Below, in pieces: positions 21,175-33,700 of a stretch of 64,000 bases of DNA (position 1 is the stretch's first letter; each line of letters begins with the position of its first letter). Both the position numbers and the translations under genes were made by a program. The notes beneath the pieces are model-generated. The model was not told where the DNA came from, searched no databases, and was given only the letters and a program-made list of their open reading frames with translations. Origin of the DNA: Aculops lycopersici (lineage: Eukaryota > Arthropoda > Arachnida > Trombidiformes > Eriophyidae); NCBI GenBank assembly GCA_015350385.1, contig WNKI01000001.1:6543410-6607409 (forward strand). Direction: 5' to 3'.

Positions 21175-24100
21175 AGTGAGGTGTGAGAAGAGGAGCGGAA
21201 ATAGATCGAGATTTAGATAGAGATGGATGATGATGATGATGATGATGATGATTCACTGAGCATCTAGCCAGAGGCGCATCAAACCGAGAGGTAGAGGAGA
21301 GTCTATCATCATGAGTTTGATGAGTATCCTAGATTGATGGTTAAACTTACCTGTAGTTCCAAGAATCGTACTAGCCGCTGTGTCCACCGAACTTCCGATG
21401 GGCGTCAGCGAACCGGAAACGGCTCGCTTCGTCGCCGCCTGCACTATTTCGGATCGCGGACCATCGCCGATAATGTTCTTGGCTCGCACATAGAACTCAT
21501 AGTTGGTATCTTGGGTTAGATTTTGGACGGTGTAACTGGTCGATGGCTGGCCCGATGGAAACGCCTGCGAGTGCCAATTGAAGTCCATTTGTTCCTCCTG
21601 GTGATTCTGTTGCTGATTCACTGTGGGATTTAAAATCTCGCTAGACTCTGACGTCGACTCCAAAGGCTTGTCTATCCGTCGGTACCTAATATTGATTGAG
21701 TTCACCAGTAAGAGAGAGAGAAGCTATGTGTTAATTTGTGTTTCTTGCCTCTTATTTGTCAATTTATCTTGTACTCTTAATTAATTTTTTCAATGTCACT
21801 TACCAAACTACAAAGGATTGCTCAAATCCGCCGTCGTATCCTGGCAGCCAACTAACGAGCGCCGACCAAGATTTAGTCTCCACTTTTAACTCACTTGGAG
21901 CGTGAGGAGTCGTCTCTGTTTGGGTTGTGGTGTGATATGAGAAGGTTAGTCAGAGATTCTCGTCTTCTTAGTTGCAATTTATGGTCGTATTGCAGTATTC
22001 AGGTAGTAACTTCATAGGTATACCCTGAAATAATCGTCTCTATCTTTGGGTGAAGTTATCGCCCCGTATCAAGGCTTCTAGTGGAAACAGTCTCTCTATT
22101 TCTATTAAACTATCTTTAATATTCCTAAAATGGAATTCAACAACATTGATGGGTGCTATTTGATCGCTTGAGGCTACAACTGTTGACGAATCCTCATTAT
22201 CGAGATGCAGCTCTTTTGTGATTATGCATGAGAGATTAGAGGAAATTTAAATTGGAAAAGATCGAAATGATTACTGGTGATTCCGTAACCAAGCATCGAA
22301 GATTTAGTGAAAAAATCTGCATAGATTTGGAAATTATTGTCAGAAAGAGAAAATACCCCCTTAATTAGACAGGAGGTCGCCAGTCTCCTAAATGCAGGAC
22401 AAACCTGAATGCCTAGCATGTAGATGATTGCCAAGCTCAAATATAGACAAGTTTGACATTGCACACAGCCGCCATGCTCAAGTAGAGAGACTTATTGGGG
22501 TCCATGACTATGATAAGGTGTCGTAATTATGGTCCTAAACTGGAAGTGATCAAACAATTGAAATTAGCCAATGAGGTCTCATGATACAGGGAGCTTGTAC
22601 AGAGACTTTGGTCGAAAAATCTCAGCAGGTAACGAAATTGTGACCACGAGCGGATATCTGGGCCATTATCACGTCGTCGGTTATAAAATGCAACCCTTTC
22701 ATCATTCCAAAATTCTTCGATGCACCCCATTTCCCTAGCATGAACACGGAATCGGCAACACCTAGTTTTTCCCGACTAGACCCTCTGTTTTCCGACCAGT
22801 TTGAGGACCAGTTTCCGGCCTCCGAGCTTAGAATCACCTACTGAGCAACATCCGATGCAAGTTTCTTTGCTAAGTCTCTCAGTTTGCTATCGACGTAATT
22901 TTCGGGGAAAAGAGATTTTAGAAAACATTTGTATCTTGGAAACTATGGGCGATAGCACGATGCTGACGCAACCGGAAGCTCAGAATCATGCTTCTGAGAC
23001 GTTTGCAGGGGTCATTTTCACTGTAACTCGAATAACTTTTGCAATACAAGTGTCATCTAAAAACGGTTTTTTGCATCATATTCAGAGCAACTTGGCGGAT
23101 CAATCTCGATTGCTTTGTACGCTGTGGCCACTGCTTATCAAACTCCAACTCGATTCCGGTCGCTAGGTGGTCTAGGGGAACCGGGACACACCAGAGGCTT
23201 GGTAGATACCACCGTTTGCAAGTTATGTGCAGGTCATGACTGGGAGTAGAAAAACAGAAAAATCTAGGTCGGGAATATTCCAAGAGCTCCGGAACCCTCG
23301 AGTTCTTTATATCACTTTTTATGGTATAATTTGGGAACCAGTTGAGATATTCAAATTTGGTCTAAAACATCATGTATCCCGTAGAGCGATACATCTATAG
23401 AGTAAGCAGTTAAAGATACTCTTGCATTAGATTTGTACTCAGACGCTATCAAAGCGTCAGGGGCCTCATGAAAGTTGGCGTCGATTGAGCATTCTATTGA
23501 AGGTATATTCGATACTAGAGTCTTTAACCCAATAATCCTATCAACAAGACATGGAAATAGATGTAAAAGACTCATTCCATAGTTTGACTTACCTTCTATA
23601 TAAAGCATTGTCGAAGCAACCAGCGTTGCAACCTCATTTTCAATGACACACTCATAGATTCCGTGATCCTCCTTGCGCAGTCCATGGAGCAACAAGTGCG
23701 AGTTTTTGTATTCACTTCTATCAGTTGGCAATTTGGCATATGATATCACAGATGGTTTCTCGGTGCTCGCTTCCTGTTGCTGCTCATTCGCTGGCGTAAA
23801 GATTTGCTGCTGCTGTTGGAGGTTGGCGTGACTTTCAGCTTCGGACACGTGACTTATTCCACCGCCACTTGCAAGAAACTGACCCTTGGGGTAGAGGTGA
23901 GGATCTTCGTTTTCCTCCGACTCGTCGACCATCAGGCTAAGCGTTGGACTTTGCTGGTAGCTGCTCATGTTGCTGCTCCCATTTTGATGTTTATTCTCGG
24001 TAACTCTGGCAGTTAGCGTGGTGGGCCTCCCGACAACTCGGCGCCAGGTAACTCGCGGCTTGGGTGGCGCCAAATCAATTAGCGATGCGCTTGTTGTTGC

Positions 24101-26015
24101 AGGTGAATCCACGGCGGCATCGCAGGGAATCTTGATGTGGCCATTTACGTTGGCCCTGTAAAACTCGGCCGGCTTCATGCTAAACTTGGGCGGCTCCTCC
24201 ACTCTCACCTCCATGGTGGCCGAGGACCCAGCCGAGCCGTGTTTGTTGAACGGCGCGCACCTGTAGCCACCTTCGTACTTCTTGCTAACCTCTCTTATGA
24301 GCAGCGATCCATTGCTTAACGACTCAATGTTTGGGTCGGCAATGGGATCGAAGTGACTGTTGTTCAGTGTCCAGGTGTAAAAATCTACAGGTGGCGCCGC
24401 TTGGACGTAGCACCGAATCAAACCCGATAAACCCAAAGGTAAGTACTGGACTTGAGGCGAAAAGGTTATTCTGGCCGGATACTCGACAGTGAGGTAAGCT
24501 GATGCTTCGGCGTATATTGGCGCCGCTGGCTCGCCACTAGGAGCCGATGCTTTGCCTGACGACTTCGAAACTGACGCTTGAGCTCCACTTTTTGATTGCT
24601 GCTTGTGAGCTTGTTGGACGGGCACCTTTTGTTGCGGTTGCTGACTGCGATGCGCTAAACCATTGGTTGCTTGGCACTTGTACTCGCCCTCGTCGTCGCG
24701 ATGAGCCGAATGGATGACTAAAGTTTCGTCGCGTCGCACCGAGTAGCGCGAGTCAAACTGTTTCAAGCCACTGATCAACTTATCATTGAACAACCACTTG
24801 TAGGTTATGTTTGAGGGCAACGCTTTTGCTTGGCAGGTGAACTCAACTCGGTCGCCCTCGAGGCGAGTCTGATTCTGAGGCATGGTGGTGATAACTGCAG
24901 GCACTGCTAGCATAACTTGGCTACGAGCCTCAATGGATCCCTCGCTATTGCTTGCCAGGCACAGGTAGTCGCCCGTGGTGCTTCCGGCTTGGACATTGTC
25001 GATAAATAGATCCAACTGAGCGCTTGAGGTGGACGCTTTTTTGCTTGATGAATAGCCGCCACTTGTTAGATCCGTCGAGAGCCGGTAGGCGCCGGAGTCC
25101 GAATCGATGGGCGTTTTGTTCTGCAGAATTGTTTGGGTTGCGATAATTTAATTTGATTTTATTTTATTTTAGTCAATGTAGTTCACGGTTCTTAATGCTT
25201 TCGTTTGTTCATTCATTTGTTGTCATGGAAAAATTGTAACTAATTCTAGATGCAATTAGAGGCGACACTTACCTTGTACCAGCGTAGCACTGGCCTTGGC
25301 GTTGACTCGGCCTGACAGGTCAGGTGCAACGAGTCGCCCGCCTGGACGTAGCTTACATTTGGGGGCGTGGTTGTGAACCGAGGCGGAGCTGTTGTGTTAC
25401 ATATACCAAGTCGGATTGAGGGAAAGGGGGTGGAAAGGGGGAGGCAGAGGTTTTTAGACTGTGTTAGCAATCTAGGGCTATTAATGGCTCGACTTTATTT
25501 GGACGACGCTCAGCTAAGTTAAGAAACAAAGACGGTTATGATGTTGATGATGATGATGATGATCTTGATCATCTCCTTTTGGAATTAACCTGGCCTCAGT
25601 CAGTGAACTGAGCTAGTTGCTCCGTGGTCATCATCCTGGTGGTCGTCGTAGTGATTAAGATGCCATTCCAATAGCACAACACGAGTAGCAGTTTTGACTT
25701 TGCGTGCAGCCACTCAAGTGGTTGGTCGCCAAGAAGGATGCAACGGCAATTCACCATTTGGGAACCAACTTCAGGTGACTCGTTACGGTTTCGCTAGCCA
25801 TCAACTCAAGCGTCTCTCGCTCTCCGCTTGGGTTTGCAGTCCATCAGTCAAGCTCATCGCGAAGAGGAACTCAACTGACCAGTGAAGCGTGTCAACGCAA
25901 AATGATTGATTTGATGATCTACCTGGCGGTCTAGCAAACCAACCACTCCTGGCAACTCTTCTGACCACCGCTTCAGCTGACTTTCTCGAAAAGGCGAGGC
26001 AAAGAAACTGAGATA

Positions 26016-26073
<58 letters not shown>

Positions 26074-27737
26074 NNNNNNNNNNNNNNNNNNNNAGAGAGA
26101 GAGAGACAAAGACCTCCATCTATAGCCTAATCAGTGGCCACTAGAACCACTGCATCGTTGGTCTCAGTACATCGACGCTACTACTGAAATTGCCGCTAGC
26201 TTAGCAACTGAGACGACGAGAAGACTCGACTTCCGGTTCGGTTCGTTGGCCAACTCGACTGGTACTCAAAATAATTATGCGCACAACCTGAGGAGCGAGA
26301 CTATTGCTGCCGCTGCCGCTGCTGCTGCTGCTGTTGGTCGTGACCGACTTCTTGCACCACCACCAACATTACCCCTACCGCTACCCCAAGTACCAGTTCC
26401 CGTTGCTTTACAAAATGCGCGAGCGCCACCACCCAAAAGAAACCGAGACACACCAACTGGATGCTAGCCAAACGCCTCCGGCAGTGAGACGAGTTATGTG
26501 CAACTGGCTCAAGTTTGCTTGGGTCACGGACGTATCTTAGGGGTTGTGTTGCTTGGTTGGCTTCGTAGTTGTGTTGCAAGCGCGAGAGACTTTTGGTCTT
26601 GGTTTGATCGTTGCAGTCGATTGGTTTGGAGTGGCTCGGAGTTTGAGTTGTAAGTTTGAACACGAGAAAGTTAACCGAGAGGCAAACTGATGCGACCATT
26701 GGAAAGCCATAACTTTGATGGCCACCGGCAACGACGAGTGCGGAGAAAAGGAGAAAGAGGAAGAAAGACAATGAAGTGCCATTATTATGTTTCTCATTAC
26801 ATTACTCGCGTAGCTGGCTGCTGGATCTGCTCTTGGTGCTCGATCGTTATCGTCGCGGCCGTTGGGCCCCAGAGTTGGAGTCGAAGTTCTAGCAGTGGTT
26901 TCAATGACGCGATGTTCCAATTTGTAATGGACCTCAAGCACAAGCAACAGCAACAACAACTACATAAACTCACATAGAATTATGGCATCCATCGACAAAG
27001 GGACGGTGGAGTTGTGCAAGAATCGGTTGCCATGGAAGGTCGCGCTAGCGATGAACTTGAACTCTTTTATTCTTTACTTTGCTTGCTCTGCCATTTCAGC
27101 AATTGATAGGGTCATTCCGTATGATGAAACTGGCGATGGGTCGGCCAGTTCGGTAAGCGGGCAGTTGGAGATTGGGCTCTGTCGCCGGCAACCCAATCAG
27201 CTGCTTGGATGGATGGCGGCTACAACGAGAGCAACACAACGAGGGCCATCGAGTTTTTGCCTTGCTCGCCTGATTCATGCAAGCCGATTGTGTGGCTAGC
27301 TGGCCGAGTTTGCGATATTCTTTTGGTGTTGTCTTAGTAGTGAGCCATTGTCAATACATTTCTTTGCCGTTAAGACCTAAACTCACTCTCAGTTGTTTTG
27401 GCCGTTGACTTGGTGGAGTTTTGGTGCCCGTGGATCCGCCACCGCTGCTGCTGCTTACTCGTGGTGGCAGCTCATAGAAGTTTTGCTTATAGCCGTTGCG
27501 GCATCAACAAAGGAGTCCCGAATCTAAGAACGAAGTACAACAAATGCGTGTAATGATCCTCGTGCAAGATCTAACTCGTGCACTAGTATTAGCAGCAGCA
27601 GTAGCAGCAGTAACCAGGCAATCGCTTGGCCGCAAGTAGGCGCCAGTTGACTCGCTATTTCGTTCAATCCTACTGCCAGCCATCCAACTAGCTTGCCAGT
27701 CTCGTTGCTCGTCGCCATGGTCGTCATTAAGTTTCTG

Positions 27738-27770
<33 letters not shown>

Positions 27771-30700
27771 TGACCATGATGATGTCAAGAAGAGCGACTA
27801 CAACGACAACGTCCACGACGTCGACGAGAGCCAAGTTCGTTAAAGTTCCTCATGACTTTCACTTGGTTCTACGCAAGTAAAACAGTTTCGCAGGCTGCAT
27901 ACAAAAACATTGCTCTCTTCCGCAGCCATGAAGGCATAAGCCGGCTCTATTGGCCAGAGGAAGGACAGAAGAAGGGAGAGAGCGTGTATGTGTATATAAT
28001 CCGACCGCCAGCGAGAAGACACAAAGAACTAGCACTAGATACACAGAGGGGGAGAGAGAAGTATCAACAGGGATTGCGAAGCGGAGAGAGCAAGAGAGGG
28101 AGAAAAGACGGCCAAAGGGGGCGGCCACTTGGAGGAGTCGGAAGTTGGCGCGCGTGCGGCACAACGTTTAGCTCGCCTGGCGGAAGTTGCGCGACTTCCG
28201 GCGTCTTGGCGGCGCTCGTCGTAGAATCGTGTGTTGGAATTCCGCTCACTTTCTCTCGAAGTTGGCTGATTTTCTTCCCTTTGCTCAGTGGACGCTGAGC
28301 AAAGGGGGCGGCGCACTGGAGGGGAGGAGGATTTTAGACGTGGCCGTTGATCGAGACTAACGGCGACGAGACTGGAACTGGAACTCGGGAGAAGATCATG
28401 AATGATGATGATAATGATATGAAAAATGATGGCCAGCGAGAAAATCACAGCCAAAGTAAAGGCAACGAAGACGACGAATGGAAGCCGACGAGTTTTGTGC
28501 GACACCATAGCAAAGAAAGTTGGAACAAGAGGGCGGAGCGCCAGTCGCTCGCTTGCTGTGCGCCTTGGGAGCAAATGGACAAGCAAGTGGCCGGTCCAGT
28601 CGGTCGGTTGGTCGGTGAACTTGGCCGTCGGACTGAGTCCAATTGGTCGAGGCAAGTTGATCGCAAGGTTTGCTTCGGTTTCTACGCCCGACGGTAGCCG
28701 GCGCCCTCCTTTGCGACTGGAATCCATTAGCGCGGAACGAGAAAATTGTCGCCGGTCTCGGCGGCGACGGTCTTGGGGGTGGAGAGTGAGCGCAGCCGTA
28801 AAGAATCGAGAGCAAAGTGCCAAGTGTACAATTTGAACGCGTGCAAAGCATCGCCGGCGGTTCGCAGCTTCTGGAGGAAGGTGATTTGCCAACTTGCGCG
28901 CTGCACTACTGGCAGCAATCGGCGCCGGTCGAGGATAGTGGTCATTGAGGGAGAGAAGCAGCTCGGCAAGCTAGCCGATTCGACGGAAGCGACTTGCTCG
29001 CTCGGTGATGGTGCCAATTTCTGGCGGAAGTGCCGGCCATCCAAATGGGGAATGGTGAATGGCCGGGAGTCAAGTATCATCGAGTCGACGCTGGGGATTG
29101 GTGTGTTGGCCGAATCGCCGAAAGAGCTGAGAAGCTGAGAGGGAGAGAGAGAGAGAGGAGAGGAGGGGGAGACAAATTGTCCCAAGTCCAAAGGCTCGTG
29201 CAGTTAGAGAGTGAGCTGCTCGTGGAGGTTAAAGGAACATTGATGACAAATCTGGTTGCTATTTCTGGCTCGAACAACTGCAGCGAGAAACCCATTGAAA
29301 TGTTTGCTCTCGCCTCCTTGTCGATTGCTTCCACTACCAACGAGTCGACCGCCGCCACCACCACTAGAGTCTAGTGGCGGTGGTCATGGTCTCTGTCTCT
29401 TGGTTTAAGAAACTTGCTTGCTTAAAGTTGGCGCCAACAACCACTTGGCGCGCAAACCAACGAAGACGACCACCGCCAATATCAAGTGAGTTTGGCGGCC
29501 AACGAGTTGGTAAAGAGGAACGAGATTTGTTTCCAACTAGCAAACCAGAGCACACACTGGAAGGAGGAAAACGGCCGAGCAGTCTGTTTGAGTCGCGGCC
29601 ACATAGCTAGCCGGTCACTTCCGGCTGGCGTCGGATCGTGGCTGCATTTTCCCCCGAAACCGAGTCGAGTTGCAAAGCAGAAACACCAGGCAAACTCCAA
29701 TCGCCACCAGCGCCAATGGGATAGCTAGAAAGGAGTGGCAGCGGCGCTACAACTGCATCATCCATCATTCAGACGGCTAACGGATAAAAGTGCTATTGCC
29801 AAGTGGAACAATGAGCGCGCTGAGTGAATGGCCAACCCGTTGCGAGTACCGACGTCTTCGTGTTTCAACAAGCAAGCCTCGTCATTGGAAGCAACACTAA
29901 TGCAACGACCTCAGCCACCAGCCGACCGAGCGGCGGACATAACCACTTGCTGGCTGGTTGCTCGGTTGGTTGAATGGCTGGCAGGCGGTTAGTTATGCTG
30001 TCTTCAATTGTTGTCTCTCGTTGCTCTTGGCCTCTCATGTTGGTTTCTCTCTGTTTGTCGGATGCTGTTGTTATTTGCGGCGGTGGTTGGTGTAGTTGTT
30101 GCGTCATGTCGCTTTGCTTTCGCTCACTAACTCTCTAACTCGCTCACTTAACGACTCGTCACCCACTTTGCCAGTTTTAGATGCTCGTCAAGTTGCGATG
30201 CTCACTCTGGTGGTTGGCTAGACTTTCGAGAGAATCCAAACATCAACAACCGACACTTACATTGACGCCATCAAATGGCGATCATCACATTAGATGGCGC
30301 AAACCTAAACGATTGGCGCCCGCAAGTTCCCATCTAAAACCGTCGGCTACTTTTGGGTAGAATGTCCAAAAGTAGTGATCTTGATTTGGGAAGGGGAGTT
30401 GGAAAAGGCATAGAATAGAACATTGAGGATCAATTAGACCAAAGGGAAATTAAATTGACCCAATTTGACTCGCTAACCAAGCGACGAGACAAGACAAGAT
30501 ACAATTAAGGAGACAGATAAATATGGGAGCAAACAAAAGTTGATCCATCTTTTGCTTCATCGTTTGCCAACATTAGCAGTCGCAACAGCGAAGACAATCG
30601 CAGCACAAACCGGAAGTGGCCCAGCGGGTCGGTTGGTCAGTATTCCAGTTTCGCTTTGACTCTCGTCGCTCGCCGACTGCTCGCCAAATCGCTTCGCCCA

Positions 30701-33700
30701 AATCCACACGCTGGTCTGGTTCATTCTGGTCTATTCCCGTTTCGTTTCGTCTCGTCTCGTTTTGTCGTCGACTGGCGACAGCAAGTTGTCGCTGAATGGC
30801 TCGACTATATCGTAGTCGATAATGGATTTCGAATTGGCCACCGCGAGTTGCCATTGTGTTGCCAAGTCGCTTGCCTCGCGCAAACCAGAGCAAACAAACC
30901 AAAAGCGTTTGTTTGCCACGCTTTGCGAGCTAGTAGGCTGGCGCCTGCTAGCTTGGCGGCCGGAAGTGGACTCGCCGGTCGACTGGCGCCAGGTGCTCGC
31001 CACTTGCGCCCCTAATAGACTTGCGTGCAGCGCCGTCGCATCTGCAGTCACGAGGACATGGGGCAGACGAGGGCTGTTTGCGGTGTCGAGGAGGCAGCAA
31101 CATCATCATCATCATCATCATCATCATCATTGCTGTCGACTGCAACTTCCGCAGTTTGGTTTGGTTCACGTTGAAGCGAGGAAAGCGGCACGATACGATC
31201 AATCAGCGGACAGGAAGTCGCTAGCTTGCCAGCCAGACAGGCGGCTTGGTGGCAAGTGAAACTCGGCGCCAGGGAAAAGTCGATGACACAATCAATGACG
31301 ACTTTGGCGCATGCAGTTGACAAGTTGTTGCCATTGTATTTGTCCGTTTGTCCGTTTGTCCATTTCCCTACTTTCCCACTCACTTTTAAGTTCATCTTCA
31401 ACCTTTTACCTCGCTAACTCACTCACACAGATGACCGCAACCATCCAGTGCGAACACCAACAAAACGACTTGTAAGCTTGATGAGGATCAATGGAGGAGC
31501 GGATAGAGAAAGAGAGCAAGGAAAAAAACTCACCCTGTACATCCAGGTAAATCCAGGTTCCGTTGCTACTGGGCTCGCGCGGCCCACCGTCGAGATAATA
31601 GATTTTACACTCGTACAATCCCTGGTCGGTCGGCTGAACTTGGCTCAAATTTAACGATGCCTGGCCGATTCGGGTAACGCGATTCTCGTAGCCATGAGCA
31701 ACGTGAGGCGGGTAGCCGGCGTAGTAGATGTAAATGGGCAACTTGTGCGGATACTTAAGCCAATTGACTGCAAATGGCTTCTCAATTCCATCCTTGAAGT
31801 GGACGTTGCAGTTCATAATTGCGTTCTGGCCAACCAGTGCGCTCATCCTGGTTTCGCTTTTTATTTTCTCCAATTGATTGCCCATTGGCCAGCGGAACTC
31901 GTTGGTGTTGGTATTGTTGTTGTTGTTACTATTATTGATGCCACTTCCAAAATGTTGGTAGTGGCTGGCGCCACTTCCATTGGCCAGGTGATTGTTGGCC
32001 GAGTTTCCGGTGCGCGGCGCTAGCGTCAGGCCCTCGGCCACTTCCTGTGCTTGAGCAAATTGGATTCCAAAAACTGTACGTTGGAATAGATTGGTTTAAT
32101 TTAGTTGTTAAGGGTTAGTTTAGTTTCATTTCCTTTCGTCGAATGGATGTTAGTCTCTGCTGCTAGAGCAAGACAAACTCTTGGCGAGTCGCCGAGATGA
32201 TTGAGTTCAGTTCATCAAACACACACACACGGGCGCGCGCTGGCTCACACTTGGCGAGGAATTTTAATTCAGTTAGAGAGTTGAACTTTCAGGCGCTTGA
32301 TGCCCTCGCCGACTGGCTGGCTGGCGAGCTGGCTGGCGCAAGAAATGGAGCGCAAATTTCTCCCAAGTTTAACAACAAACTTTTGTGAGCCAATCAGACA
32401 CAGTGGCGCACAGGGGTAATTTAGACCGAGGAACCTGGCCACAGGCAACTAAAATTACCAGCCTAAGCAAGCGAGCTGACAGAGTAAGTGAGCTAGTCGG
32501 TTTGTCGGTCGGTCGGTCGGGGACACTCGGCTAAAAGTTGAACTTTCAAACTGGGGATAGAAAGAAATCAAATGATTCGCTCGAGGCGCGTTCGACTCTC
32601 GCTGCCTCTTGAGCGGCCAGGTAAACTTCGGGTTTCTTTGTGGAAATTTTCAAATAAAACTTTTGCTCGACTTCGCACTTCAACACTGCCACTCCCATTG
32701 GCGTTTAAAGCCATTAGAAATGATAAAGTATGGCGCCCTCTAGCCAGGAAGCAAATTCAATGCAACAAAGTAATGTTTGTTCACGGACCACACAAATTCT
32801 TAGCGAGAAGTGATGCTAACACCACCACTGCTACAGTGGCAGTTTGCATAAACAAGTGGCTGTCTTCCAGAAGAGACCGCAACTTGGCGGCCTCTTTTTC
32901 TGGTCTTGCCAAATCGAATCTCCTCACCAACGAGATCCTTGAAATAATAAATTCAATGACAACAACACGAAGTGAAAGTAGAAGGAGACGGGGGAAGAAT
33001 TGGAACCAAGTGTAAACCGAGGGGTTCTTTTGCCTTGTCTCTCTATTTTTCTCTCATTTTATTTGTATTTGCGATCGTCGCGTCCAAATCAAATCATGGC
33101 TAGAAGTCATCTGAAGGAAAAATCTTGAGAGCCCCATTGTGGTTTGAGAACTCGAGCCGCCGCCAACAGCAAGCTCACAAGTGGCTGCGGCGACATGCAA
33201 ATTGGATCGGATCCTCAAATATTCATTTGTGCGGACCAGAATGCCTTTTTGCAAAGAGAGCCAGCGGAATCCATTGTCAGCTGGACGCTTGGATTTGTTG
33301 GAATCTAAATAAAAGTCGCGTTCAAATGAGCTCGTCGATGCTCATTTGAATTCATCATCGACGAAGTTGCCTCGAGCTTCAGCCTCCAATTCAAGACCAC
33401 TTTCTTCTAGACTAAACTCGTGAGCCGCAAGTCTACCGCTACCGCTAACATTGCGATGGCAAATAATCTCAGTTATAATGATCATCGAGAGTTTCCGGCG
33501 GCGCCAACGCCGCCGCCTCAACCAAAGTCCTGTGGTCAGACACACTTAATATTGCTATCTGCTTGAGTTTCCAGTTACTCGAGTTTCCCCGGCGCAAAGC
33601 TCGGCGTTGAATTTTGTGCACAATATAGCGACGGTCGCCAATGATATCAAAGTGCTCGACCTCAATTTATTAGCTGAGCTCTAATATTCGCTCATCAAGT

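Larger units (their letters stand above)
25389..31533 (-). other. turtle intron 2
   Basis: 6.1 kb. It contains GAT, GA, GCA and ATC microsatellites, a 20-N gap at 26074-26093 within the GA run, and a GC-rich stretch at about 27.8-29.4 kb where almost every frame on both strands is open. The long frames there (for example 285 codons on the minus strand, 28035-28892) overlap each other and carry no domain, so I do not call them genes. Confidence 0.7.

Noticed and set aside
22527..22837. Shared short frames (MGCIEEFWNDER and the roughly 100-codon frame) in the two repeat copies taken as a transposon protein
   Set aside because: Both copies are nearly identical at DNA level, so shared frames are expected. 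The frames overlap on opposite strands and show no catalytic motif.
23102..23300. Possible tRNA-like sequence (GGTGGTCTAGGGG next to CTCGATTCCGG)
   Set aside because: The A-box-like and B-box-like pieces are in the wrong order and no cloverleaf can be formed.
28035..28892. 285-codon minus-strand open frame with a hydrophobic Ile-rich stretch
   Set aside because: It lies in a GC-rich region where several other frames on both strands are equally open. It has no domain, Arg/Ser/Pro-biased composition and no splice or promoter context of its own, and it sits inside turtle intron 2.
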